Origin: Nocardia harenae NBRC 108248
Lineage (GTDB): Bacteria > Actinomycetota > Actinomycetes > Mycobacteriales > Mycobacteriaceae
NCBI RefSeq assembly: GCF_001612885.1
Contig: NZ_BDBH01000005.1
Span: forward strand, 62,001-126,000
Length of the DNA stretch: 64,000 bases
Direction of reading: 5' to 3'
Both the position numbers and the translations under genes were made by a program. The notes below the pieces were generated by a model. The model was given only the letters and a program-made list of their open reading frames with translations. It had not been told where the DNA came from and did not search any database. Numbering within the stretch: position 1 is the stretch's first letter; each line of letters opens with the position of its first letter. This document shows positions 8,630 through 17,332 of this stretch, in pieces.

Positions 8630-9424
8630 TCACGCTCCGGTGTAGGTGGCCTTCCCCGGCCCCTGCGCCAGGAAGCTGCGCACCGCACCGCGCAGATCCG
8701 CGGTCGCGAAGAGCGCGCCGGAGACCTCGGGCGTCACCGCGTCCGCGTGCGCCACCCCGCCGGAGCGCCAGGCGCCGATGATCTCCTTGGTCGCGGCGTG
8801 CGCCCTGGTCGGGCCGTCGGCCAGCCGGGTGACGAGCGCCTGCGCCGCCGCCTCGACGTCGTCGTGCACCGCGTTCACCACGCCCCACTCGGCCAAGGTC
8901 GCGGCGTCGTAGAGATCGGCGGTCATGACGAACTCGCGGGCCCGGCCCGATCCGGCGCGTTCGGCCAGCCGCTGCGGCCCGCCCATCGACGGGGTCAGCC
9001 CGACCACCGTCTCCACCAGCCCGAATCTGGCCTTCGGCGCGGCCAGGATGATGTCGCAGGCCAGCGCGATCTCGAAGGCCGCGGTCAGGGTCAGACCGTG
9101 CGCGGCGAAGACCACCGGGCAGGGCAGCGCCTCCAGCGGCGCGATGATGGTCTCGAAGAGCGAACGCCAGAGCTGGGCGCCCTGCTCTGCGGTCAGCCCG
9201 TCGAAGACGTGCACGTCGACCCCGCCGGAGACCACCTTGCCCTCGGCGCGCAGCAGCACCGCGCGCGGCGGGCGGGCGGTGAGCTCCGCGATATTCGCCA
9301 CCAGCGCGTCGAAGAGTGGCTGGTCGAAGAGGTTCAGCGGCGGGTTCGCCAGGGTCAGGGTCGCGATCTCGGCGCCGCCGTCGGTGCTGTGCCGTTCCAG
9401 GCGTGTCGGTTCGGTTCCGCTCAT
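8630..9424 (-). CDS. Enoyl-CoA hydratase/isomerase (crotonase) family protein
   Basis: 264 aa with the crotonase fold: an oxyanion-hole strand around EGKVVSGGVDV, the central helix region AAFEIALACDIILAA, and LVETVVGLTPSMGG carrying the glutamate position of hydratases. The usual GGG before the ALACD helix is replaced by LTAAF, so the exact reaction (hydration, isomerisation or other) cannot be inferred. Same strand as the AMP-binding gene, 91 bp apart, possibly co-transcribed. Confidence 0.85.
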   Translation of the reverse strand: MSGTEPTRLERHSTDGGAEIATLTLANPPLNLFDQPLFDALVANIAELTARPPRAVLLRAEGKVVSGGVDVHVFDGLTAEQGAQLWRSLFETIIAPLEALPCPVVFAAHGLTLTAAFEIALACDIILAAPKARFGLVETVVGLTPSMGGPQRLAERAGSGRAREFVMTADLYDAATLAEWGVVNAVHDDVEAAAQALVTRLADGPTRAHAATKEIIGAWRSGGVAHADAVTPEVSGALFATADLRGAVRSFLAQGPGKATYTGA

Positions 9425-9477
9425 GTCGGGAGAGCGTAGGCGGTCGGTTCCTGGTCGGGCGTGCCAGACTGGGGCGC

Positions 9478-10506
9478 GTGACCACGTCGGCAGAGGATCG
9501 GTCCGGTTCGCAGGGCAGTTACGTGGAGCCCGGCGAGTTCCAACGGGACACCAACTACATCACCACCAGGATCACCGCGGACGGCCGCGACGGCTACCCG
9601 GCCGAGGCGGGCCGCTACCGCCTGATCGCCGCGCGGGCCTGCCCGTGGGCCAACCGCACGCTCATCGTGCGCAGGCTGCTCGGCCTGGATGACGCGCTCT
9701 CGCTCGGACTCTGCGGCCCCACCCACGACAAGCTGAGCTGGACCTTCGATCTCGACCCCGGCGGCGTCGACCCGGTGCTCGGCATCCCCCGGCTGCGCGA
9801 CGCCTACCTGGCCCGCTTCCCGGACTACCCGCGCGGCATCACCGTGCCCGCCGTGGTGGAGATCGCCACCGGCCAGGTGGTGACCAACGACTACCCGCAG
9901 ATCACCCTGGATTTCTCCACCGAGTGGACCGAGTTCCACCGGGAGGGCGCGCCCGACCTGTACCCCGCGCGCCTGCGGGACGAGATCGACGAGGTCGCGC
10001 AGCGGAACTTCACCGAGGTCAACAATGGCGTGTACCGCTGCGGCTTCGCCGGCGACCAGGGCGCGTACGAGCGCGCCTACGCCCGGCTGTTCACCCGGCT
10101 GGACGAACTCACCGAGCGGCTCGCCGGCCAGCGCTACCTGGTCGGCGACACCATCACCGAGGCCGACGTCCGGCTCTTCACCACGCTGGTCCGCTTCGAC
10201 CCCGTCTACCACGGCCATTTCAAGTGCAACCGGAGCAAGCTGAGCGAGCTGCCGGTGCTCTGGGCCTACGCCCGCGACCTCTTCCAGACCCCCGGATTCG
10301 GCGACACCATCGACTTCGGCCAGATCAAGACGCACTACTACGCGGTGCACCGGGACATCAACCCCACCGGAGTGGTCCCGGTCGGCCCCGACCTGGCGAA
10401 TTGGCACACGCCGCACGGCCGCGAGCAGCTCGGCGGGCGTCCGTTCGGCGACGGCACGCCGCCGCCACCGCCGCGCGCGGGCGAAGAGGTTCCGGCCTTC
10501 TCCTGA
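9478..10506 (+). CDS. Xi-class glutathione S-transferase-like / quinone-thiol reductase (ECM4/YqjG family)
   Basis: 342 aa from GTG, immediately divergent from the crotonase gene. N-terminal thioredoxin-like domain with the catalytic motif CPWANR (family CPWAHR), a long connector, and an all-helical GST C-terminal domain (RLAGQRYLVGDTITEADVRLF). Xi-class enzymes reductively remove glutathione from quinones. Mycolic actinobacteria generally use mycothiol, so the natural thiol may differ (inference). A C-terminal Pro-rich tail ends the chain. Confidence 0.86.
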   Translation: MTTSAEDRSGSQGSYVEPGEFQRDTNYITTRITADGRDGYPAEAGRYRLIAARACPWANRTLIVRRLLGLDDALSLGLCGPTHDKLSWTFDLDPGGVDPVLGIPRLRDAYLARFPDYPRGITVPAVVEIATGQVVTNDYPQITLDFSTEWTEFHREGAPDLYPARLRDEIDEVAQRNFTEVNNGVYRCGFAGDQGAYERAYARLFTRLDELTERLAGQRYLVGDTITEADVRLFTTLVRFDPVYHGHFKCNRSKLSELPVLWAYARDLFQTPGFGDTIDFGQIKTHYYAVHRDINPTGVVPVGPDLANWHTPHGREQLGGRPFGDGTPPPPPRAGEEVPAFS

Positions 10507-10607
10507 GCGCGGAACTCGGCGAGCTGGGTACTTCGTTGTCGAGGGGAGCTGTGTCGGCACCGTGCCCTACAGTTCCAACCAGCCGAGCGGGACAGGAGGA
10601 GACGCCC

Positions 10608-11396
10608 GTGATGTTCAAGGACGCCTTCGAGAAGACGGTGGTACAGCTGCTCGACACCGGTTCGCGGCTACAGGGCCCCGCGGTGGCCAAGTACGTGAGC
10701 CGGCTGCGGCGCGCCCACCCGGACGAGACCCCCGCGCAGATCATCCAGCGGCTGGAGAACCAGTACCTGATGGCCGTCACCGGCAGCGGCGGCGCGGTCG
10801 GGGCAACGGCCGCGGTGCCCGGCGTCGGCACCATGGCCGCGCTGGCCGCGGTGAGCGCGGAGACCACCTTCTTCATGGAGGCCTCCGCGCTCTACACGCT
10901 GGCGGTGGCCTCGGTGCACGGCATCACCCCGGAGGCGCAGGAGCAGCGCCGCGCGCTGGTGCTGGCGGTGGTGCTCGGCGAGAGCGGCATGGACATCGTG
11001 CAGAAATCCATCGGCCACTCCGCCAAGAACTGGGGCACCGCCTTCGCCAAGCAGATCCCCGGGCTGAACGCCATGAACGACTCGCTGCTCAAGCGCTTCA
11101 TCCTGCGCTTCATCACCAAGCGCGCCGCGCTCATGGCGGGCAAGGTGGTGCCGGCGGGCATCGGCGCGGTGATCGGCGGGCTCGGCAACCGCGCGCTCGG
11201 CAAGACCACGATCGAGAACTCGCGCAAGGCATTCGGCCCCGCACCGACGCACTGGCGGGACGCCCCGCTGGTGATCGACGCCGATCCGCTGCCCGCCATC
11301 GACGCAGGCAAGGGCAAGCGCAAGTCGCCGCCGTCCAGGGCCGCCGGCCACCACCCGGAGCCCACCCGCAAGCCGCAGCCGCCGACGGCGCGATGA
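10608..11396 (+). CDS. Hypothetical protein with glycine/alanine-rich membrane-associated segments (EcsC-like?)
   Basis: 262 aa. AGGAGG (10594-10599) fits GTG 10608; ATG 10611 is the alternative. A helical N-terminus leads to a Gly/Ala-rich hydrophobic stretch (GGAVGATAAVPGVGTM...) and a second one near the end (GKVVPAGIGAVIGGLGNRALG), followed by a basic Pro-rich tail. The alternation resembles EcsC-family proteins, but no diagnostic motif confirms this. It overlaps the ABC ATPase gene by 4 bp (ATGA), so it probably belongs to that transporter operon. Confidence 0.7.
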   Translation: MMFKDAFEKTVVQLLDTGSRLQGPAVAKYVSRLRRAHPDETPAQIIQRLENQYLMAVTGSGGAVGATAAVPGVGTMAALAAVSAETTFFMEASALYTLAVASVHGITPEAQEQRRALVLAVVLGESGMDIVQKSIGHSAKNWGTAFAKQIPGLNAMNDSLLKRFILRFITKRAALMAGKVVPAGIGAVIGGLGNRALGKTTIENSRKAFGPAPTHWRDAPLVIDADPLPAIDAGKGKRKSPPSRAAGHHPEPTRKPQPPTAR

Positions 11397-12484
11397 CCGG
11401 AGCCATCGACGCCGGCCCCGCCGCGGCGGGAGCGGGCGGCACCATCGCGCAGGGCGCGGTCACCCGCCGCACCGGGCCGGGCGGCGGGGACGCGCCCGCC
11501 CTCGCGGTGCGCGGGCTCGCCGTCCGCTACGGCGCGGCCACCGCATTGGAGAACATCGAGTTCGCGGTGCCCGCCGGCACCGTGACCGCGGTGGCCGGGC
11601 CGCCGGGGTCGGGCAAGTCGGCGCTGGCCCGCGTGCTGCTCGGGCTGCGCAAACCGACGCACGGCACCGTCCAGGCGTTCGGCGCGGCGCCGCGCACCCC
11701 GCACACCGTGAACGGTGTGCTCGTCCCGCGCGGGCTGCCCGCCAAGCGCCGGGTCCGCGACCACCTGCTCGCCTTCGCCGCCGCGGCCGATGTGCCGGAC
11801 GGGCGCGCCGACGAGGTCGCCGCGCTGGCCGGGCTCGGCGACGAAACCCGCACCAGGATCGAGGTACTCGGCATCGGCGAGCAGACCAGGCTCGCCATCG
11901 CCACCGCGCTGCTCCCCGACCCGCGGGTGCTGATCCTGGACGACCCGGTGGACGGGCTCGACCCGGCCGAGCGCGGCTGGCTCGCCGACCTGCTGCGCCG
12001 CCATGCCGAGCGCGGCGGCGCCGCGGTGGTCACCGGCCGCAGCCTGGCCGCGCTGCTGCCCGCCGCCGACGCCCTGCTGCTGCTGGCCGGCGGCGCCGCC
12101 GTCTACCAGGGCACCCCCGCCAAGCTGCGGCGCGGCTACCCGGACCGGCTGATCGTGGATGCCGCCACCCCCATCGCGCTCGCCACCCACCTGGCCGCGC
12201 GCGGCTACACCGACGCGGTGATCCGGCCGGACGGCAGGCTCGCGGTGGCCGAGGCCACCGAGGGGATCATCCGGGAGGCCGCCGCGGCCGCCCGGGTGCG
12301 GATCGCCGCCGTCGTCCCCGACCCCATCCACCCGGACCGGGTGCTGGCCGCGCTCACCGACCGGGCCGCCGCCGCACCGCGCACGCCGGGCGGCATCTCC
12401 GGCGTGCTCTCGCCCTTCGCCGCCCACGCCGCGGTCGGCGCCGGGCGCGTGGAACCGCCCGCGCCGTACGGTGTTTCCCGATGA
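11393..12484 (+). CDS. ABC transporter ATP-binding protein with an altered signature motif
   Basis: 363 aa. Walker A GPPGSGKS (about 75), Walker B VLILDDP, D-loop GLDP. The ABC signature, normally LSGGQ, reads GIGEQTRLA, and the residue after the Walker B Asp is Asp rather than the catalytic Glu. Such changes are common in ABC-2-type export ATPases with low turnover, so function is not excluded. The first ~40 residues form a low-complexity Gly/Ala leader, and ~130 residues follow the ATPase domain. ATGA overlaps join it to both neighbours; it should work with the permease that follows. Confidence 0.82.
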   Translation: MTGAIDAGPAAAGAGGTIAQGAVTRRTGPGGGDAPALAVRGLAVRYGAATALENIEFAVPAGTVTAVAGPPGSGKSALARVLLGLRKPTHGTVQAFGAAPRTPHTVNGVLVPRGLPAKRRVRDHLLAFAAAADVPDGRADEVAALAGLGDETRTRIEVLGIGEQTRLAIATALLPDPRVLILDDPVDGLDPAERGWLADLLRRHAERGGAAVVTGRSLAALLPAADALLLLAGGAAVYQGTPAKLRRGYPDRLIVDAATPIALATHLAARGYTDAVIRPDGRLAVAEATEGIIREAAAAARVRIAAVVPDPIHPDRVLAALTDRAAAAPRTPGGISGVLSPFAAHAAVGAGRVEPPAPYGVSR

Positions 12485-13263
12485 TCGATTACCTGCCGAC
12501 CGAACTGCTGCCCGCGCTGCGCGCCGAGCTCCGCAAGATCCTCGGCTTTCCCGGCATCGCCGTGGCCGCCGCCGTCGTGGCAGGCGCCGCGCTGATCTCG
12601 ACCGTCGCCGCCGCGCTCACCGCGGGGCCGCTCGACCCCACCGGCGAGCCGGCCACCGGCGCCGCCTCGATCGGGCTGTACCCGGCCTTCGCGGTGGCCG
12701 CACTGGCAGGCGCGGTGCTCGGCGTCTTCGTCACGGCGGGCGAGTACTGGAACGGCGGCATGCCGACCACCGTGCTCTTCACCCCGAACCGGGACCGGCT
12801 GGCCGCCGCCAAGCTGGCGCTGCCCGCGGCCGCCGGGCTGGCCGCCGCCGTGGTCACCGCGCTGATCGGGCTCGGCGTGCTGGTCGGGCTCGGCCGCGGC
12901 AAGGTCGAGTTCGGGTGGAGCCTGGCCGCGGTCTTCGGCGGCGGGCTCTTCTCCGCGGTGTGCTGGGCGGTGCTCGGCGCCGGGCTCGGGCTGGCGCTGC
13001 GCAGCGTGGCCGCCGCGTTCGCGCTGCTGTTCGGCTGGCTGGTGCTGGTGGAGCCGCTGATCTGGCTGGTGGCGAAGGCCGCCGATGTGCAGGGCGTGGT
13101 CGCGCTGCTGCCCGGCTCCGCCACCGTCTCGGTCGTCGCGGTCGGCGCCTTCCCGGAGAGCGGCTTCCTCGCCCCGACGCCCGCCGCCTACGTGGTGCTG
13201 CTGCTCTGGGCCGCCGCGCTCGGCGGTTTCGGCTGGTGGACGCTGCGCGAGGCCGAGCTCTAG
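12481..13263 (+). CDS. ABC-2-type transporter permease
   Basis: 260 aa with about six predicted membrane helices (for example 20-45, 60-85, 100-125, 145-175, 180-210, 230-255) and no extracytoplasmic binding domain. It overlaps the ATPase gene by ATGA and presumably forms the membrane half of the same exporter. The Ala/Gly/Val-rich helices give no substrate clue. Confidence 0.8.
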   Translation: MIDYLPTELLPALRAELRKILGFPGIAVAAAVVAGAALISTVAAALTAGPLDPTGEPATGAASIGLYPAFAVAALAGAVLGVFVTAGEYWNGGMPTTVLFTPNRDRLAAAKLALPAAAGLAAAVVTALIGLGVLVGLGRGKVEFGWSLAAVFGGGLFSAVCWAVLGAGLGLALRSVAAAFALLFGWLVLVEPLIWLVAKAADVQGVVALLPGSATVSVVAVGAFPESGFLAPTPAAYVVLLLWAAALGGFGWWTLREAEL

Positions 13264-13372
13264 GGTTCGCCCCGCGCGGCACGGCCCGCTTCTCCCCCGG
13301 CACCCGGGGAATTCGGATGTCGGTGCCGATCGTTACCGTCGGTGAAGTACCCGCGCACCGAGGAGGCGGCCC

Positions 13373-16300
13373 ACGAATACCCCGAAGACCGAGCCCGGCT
13401 GGATCCGCCGGCTCTGGACCCGATCCCTCGAGCATCGCCCCACCGTGGCGGGCATCGTCGCCACCGTGCTGATCGGCGCGCTGGTCGAGATCGCGGCGCC
13501 GCTACTCACCAAGCGCGCGGTGGATGCCGCCGGAGTCGGCGACACCGGGGTGATCGGCACCGTGGCGCTGCTGCTCGCCGCGCTGGCCGCCGGGCGCTTC
13601 GCCGCCGCCTTCGGCCGCAGGTTGCTCGCGGGGCGGCTCTCGCTCGACGTCCAGCACGGCCTCCGGCTCGACCTGCTCGGCTCGCTGCAGCGCCTCGACG
13701 GCGCCGGGCAGGATGCCATCCGCACCGGTCAGGTGGTGTCCCGGTCGATCACCGACCTGCAGCTGGTGCAGGGGCTGCTGGCCATGGTCCCGCTCTCCGG
13801 CATGGCGCTGGTGCAGTTCGTGCTCGCCGCCGTCGTCATGTTCTGGCTGGCCCCGCCGCTGGCGCTGATCGCGCTGCTGGTGGTCCCGGCCATCGCGATC
13901 GTCGTCTACCGGCTGCGGCCCCGGCTCTACGCCGCCACCTGGTCGGCGCAGCAGCGCGCCGCCGAGCTGGCCCAGCACGTGGAGGAGACGGTCACCGGCG
14001 TCCGGGTGGTGAAGGGGTTCGGGCAGGAGGCCAGGATGGTCGACCTGCTGGAGCGTCACGGCCGCTCGCTCTTCGCCGAGCGCATGCGCGCCGCCCGGCT
14101 GAACTCCCGGTTCGCGCCGACCGTCGCCGCCATCCCGCAGGCCGGGCTGGTCGCGGTGATCGGCTTCGGCGGGCTGCTCGCGCTGCACGGCAGCATCGGC
14201 ATCGGTACCTTCCTCGCCTTCGCCGCCTACGTCGCCACCATGACCTCCACCGCCCGCACCATGACCTCGGTGGTGATCATGGCCCAGCTCACCAGGGCCG
14301 CCGCCGAGCGGGTGAACCAGGTGATCGACACCGCGCCCACGCTCACCGACCCGCCGGCCCCCGCCACCCTGCCGGACGGCCCGCTCGGCGTGGAGATCGA
14401 CGACCTCTCCTTCGGCTTCGGCCCGGACCGGCCGGTGCTGCGCCACCTCGACCTCACCGTCCGCCCCGGGGAGACGGTCGCCATCATCGGCCCGGCCGGC
14501 TCCGGGAAGACCACGCTCTCGCTGCTGCTGCCGCGCTTCTTCGCGCCGGAGTCGGGGCGGATCCGGCTCACCGCGCCCGGTGCCGAGCCGATCGATATCG
14601 CCGAGCTGCGCGCCGCCGACCTGCGCAGCGCGGTCGGCGTCGTCTTCGACGACCCCTTCCTGTTCTCCGACACCATCGCGGCCAATATCGCGCTCGGCCG
14701 CCCCGGCGCCACCGACGCCGAGATCAGGCACGCGGCCCGGCTGGCCGCCGCCGACGAGTTCATCGCCGAGCTGCCGGATGGCTACGACACCGTGGTCGGC
14801 GAGCGCGGGCTCACGCTCTCCGGCGGGCAGCGGCAGCGCGTCGCGCTGGCCCGCGCGCTGCTGGCCCGGCCGCGCGTGCTCGTCCTCGACGACGCCACCT
14901 CCGCCGTCGATGCCCTCACCGAGGCCGCCATCTTCGCCGCGCTGCCGGACCGCGGCGGCCGCACCACCATCGTGCTCGCGCACCGGGAATCCACGCTGGC
15001 GCACGCCGACCGGGTGATCCGCCTCCCCGGCCCCGAGCGCGGGCTCCAGGAGGCCGAGCCGCCGGACCAGATTCCTTCGCAGGTCACCGTAGGCGCGGGG
15101 ATCGAAAGCCCGCCTGCCGATCGCGGGTTGGGCCTCGTCGGCGCCGCCGCCGGCGCGAGCATTCCCCCACCGGATCCCGGTAGCCGGCCGGGCACCGGCG
15201 GCGCGAGTGCCGCCGCGACCGGTCGCCCCGGACCCGGCTTCGCCGGCGCGGCGGCCGGTCTCGGCGAGACCCCCGAGCTGCGCCGCGCGCTGGACCGGCT
15301 GCCGCCCGCCACCGAGCAGCCCGGCGCAGGCGGGGCGCGACTGCGCGCCCCCGACCCCGGCTTCCGGCTGACCCGCCTGCTGCGCCCGGTGCGCGCCCTC
15401 GTCCTCACCGTCATGGCGCTGCTCACGCTGGACGCGGTGCTCGGCATCGCCTTCCCGCCGCTGGTCCGCTACGCCCTCGACAGCGGCGTCGGCCGCGGCG
15501 ACACCGGCGCGCTGCAACTCGCCGCGCTCATCGGCGTCGCCCTCGTCGCCGCGGGCTGGCTGGTCGCCGCGGCCACGACGGTGCTCACCGCGCGCACCGG
15601 CGAGCGGGTTCTCTTCGGCCTGCGCGTGCGCAGCTACGCCCACCTGCAGCGGCTCGGGCTGGACTACTACGAGCGCGAGCTCTCCGGCCGGATCATGACC
15701 AGAATGACCACCGACGTGGACGCGCTCTCCACCTTCCTGCAGACCGGGGTCGCCACCACGCTGGTCGGCGGCCTCACCCTGGTGGGCATCGCGGCCGCGC
15801 TCATCGTCATCGACCCGGTGCTCGCCGCGGTCGTCCTGGCGACGCTGCCGCCGCTGATCCTCGCCACCGTGGTCTTCCGCCGCTTCTCCTCGACCGCCTA
15901 CGCCGTCTCCCGCGAGCGGGTCTCCACCGTCAACGCCGACTTCCAGGAGAACGTGAGCGGGCTGCGCGCGGTGCAGGCCAACCGGCACGAGCCGCGCGCG
16001 GCCAGGCGCTTCGCCGAGTACTCGCGCGGCTACCGGGACAGCAGGCTGCGCGCGCAGACCGCCATCGCGCTCTACTTCGCCTTCGTGGTGGCCTGGGCCG
16101 ATCTGGCGCTGGCCGCGGTGATCTACGTCGGGGCGCGCGAGGTGGCGGCGGGCACCGTCACCGCGGGCACGCTGGTCGCCTTCGTGCTCTACCTGCAGCT
16201 GCTCTTCGGCCCGGTCACCCAGCTCTCCCAGGTCTTCGACGGGTACCAGCAGGCGCGGGTCGGGCTGCGCCGGATCGGCGAGCTGCTGCGCACGCCCTCC

Positions 16301-17203
16301 TCGCTCGCCGCCGACCCGGCCGACGCAGTGCCGATCGAGGGCGGGCTGCGCGGCGCGGTCGCGCTGAGTGACGTGCGATTCCGCTACCCCGGCACCGACC
16401 GCTTCGCGCTGGACGGGGTCGAGCTGGCGATCCCGGCCGGTTCCACCCTCGCCCTGGTCGGCCCGACCGGCGCGGGCAAGTCGACGGTGGTCAAACTGCT
16501 GGCCCGGCTCTACGACCTGCCCCGCGCGGATTCGACGGGCCCCGCCGACGGGAGTGCCGAGAAGATCGCCCTGCCGCCACGACGAGCGGGCGGCGCGGTG
16601 CGCGTGGACGGAATCGATATCCGCGACTACCGGCTGGCCGAGTACCGCGCCCGCCTCGGCATCGTGCCGCAGGAGGCTCACCTCTTCGCCGGCGACGTGG
16701 CGAGCAACATTGCATTCGGGAAACCATCGGCCACCGACGCGGAGATAGCCGACGCCGCGGCGGCGGTCGGCGCCGCCGACATGATCGCGGCGCTGCCGCA
16801 CGGCATGCGCCAGCCCGTCGGCGAGCGCGGCCGCGGCCTCTCCGCCGGGCAGCGCCAGCTCATCGCGCTCGCCCGCGCCGAGCTGGTCCGCCCCGACCTG
16901 CTGCTGCTGGACGAGGCGACCTCGACGCTCGACCCGGCTGCCGAGGCATCGGTGCTGGCAGCGGCCTCTTCGCTGGCCCGCGGCCGGACCACGGTGGTGG
17001 TCGCGCACCGGCTCGCGACCGCCGCGCGGGCCGATCTGATCGCCGTGGTGGAATCCGGACGTATCACTCAGCTCGGTCCGCACGATGCCCTTGTAGGGGC
17101 CGAGGGGCCCTACGCCCGCCTCTGGGCTGCCGCTCAGGGGACCGGGGGAATATTCTCGATGGAGGACGAGTCGTCGACAACGAGGGCCGGGGCTGACCGG
17201 TAG
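13373..17203 (+). CDS. Fused ABC exporter (TMD-NBD-TMD-NBD), apparent ACG start
   Basis: About 1276 aa from ACG 13373, or 1252 aa from the first canonical start GTG 13445. AGGAGG (13361-13366) is 6 nt before ACG, and the codons between encode a normal exporter N-terminus (TEPGWIRRLWTRSLEHR) ahead of the first membrane helix. No ATG/GTG/TTG/CTG occurs between the stop at 13343 and 13445. NBD1: Walker A GPAGSGKTT (~373), LSGGQ (~482), Walker B LVLDDATS, with Asp for the catalytic Glu. NBD2: GPTGAGKST (~1029), LSAGQ (~1156), LLLLDEATS (~1177), intact. This one-dead-site plan is typical of heterodimeric exporters such as BmrCD-type pairs. A ~100-residue Gly/Pro/Ala linker joins the halves, and NBD2 carries a ~25-residue insert after LLARLYDLP. 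Substrate unknown; lipid or drug export is plausible. Confidence 0.85.
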   Translation, partial: TNTPKTEPGWIRRLWTRSLEHRPTVAGIVATVLIGALVEIAAPLLTKRAVDAAGVGDTGVIGTVALLLAALAAGRFAAAFGRRLLAGRLSLDVQHGLRLDLLGSLQRLDGAGQDAIRTGQVVSRSITDLQLVQGLLAMVPLSGMALVQFVLAAVVMFWLAPPLALIALLVVPAIAIVVYRLRPRLYAATWSAQQRAAELAQHVEETVTGVRVVKGFGQEARMVDLLERHGRSLFAERMRAARLNSRFAPTVAAIPQAGLVAVIGFGGLLALHGSIGIGTFLAFAAYVATMTSTARTMTSVVIMAQLTRAAAERVNQVIDTAPTLTDPPAPATLPDGPLGVEIDDLSFGFGPDRPVLRHLDLTVRPGETVAIIGPAGSGKTTLSLLLPRFFAPESGRIRLTAPGAEPIDIAELRAADLRSAVGVVFDDPFLFSDTIAANIALGRPGATDAEIRHAARLAAADEFIAELPDGYDTVVGERGLTLSGGQRQRVALARALLARPRVLVLDDATSAVDALTEAAIFAALPDRGGRTTIVLAHRESTLAHADRVIRLPGPERGLQEAEPPDQIPSQVTVGAGIESPPADRGLGLVGAAAGASIPPPDPGSRPGTGGASAAATGRPGPGFAGAAAGLGETPELRRALDRLPPATEQPGAGGARLRAPDPGFRLTRLLRPVRALVLTVMALLTLDAVLGIAFPPLVRYALDSGVGRGDTGALQLAALIGVALVAAGWLVAAATTVLTARTGERVLFGLRVRSYAHLQRLGLDYYERELSGRIMTRMTTDVDALSTFLQTGVATTLVGGLTLVGIAAALIVIDPVLAAVVLATLPPLILATVVFRRFSSTAYAVSRERVSTVNADFQENVSGLRAVQANRHEPRAARRFAEYSRGYRDSRLRAQTAIALYFAFVVAWADLALAAVIYVGAREVAAGTVTAGTLVAFVLYLQLLFGPVTQLSQVFDGYQQARVGLRRIGELLRTPSSLAADPADAVPIEGGLRGAVALSDVRFRYPGTDRFALDGVELAIPAGSTLALVGPTGAGKSTVVKLLARLYDLPRADSTGPADGSAEKIALPPRRAGGAVRVDGIDIRDYRLAEYRARLGIVPQEAHLFAGDVASNIAFGKPSATDAEIADAAAAVGAADMIAALPHGMRQPVGERGRGLSAGQRQLIALARAELVRPDLLLLDEATSTLDPAAEASVLAAASSLARGRTTVVVAHRLATAARADLIAVVESGRITQLGPHDALVGAEGPYARLWAAAQGTGGIFSMEDESSTTRAGADR

Positions 17204-17332
17204 TCGGTGAATCCACCGATTTGCTGCGGGGCCTATCCTCGAACAGGGCGCGCCGGCGCGTATCCGCCGGTCCCCCGCCGGGCACGTCACAAACGTCGCA
17301 GCGCGAAGAACGAAATGAGGCGAACACCTGCT

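Noticed and set aside
13502..17290. 1262-codon open frame antisense to the fused ABC exporter
   Set aside because: Same codon-bias effect; composition is Gly/Arg/Asp/His-rich with no domain.
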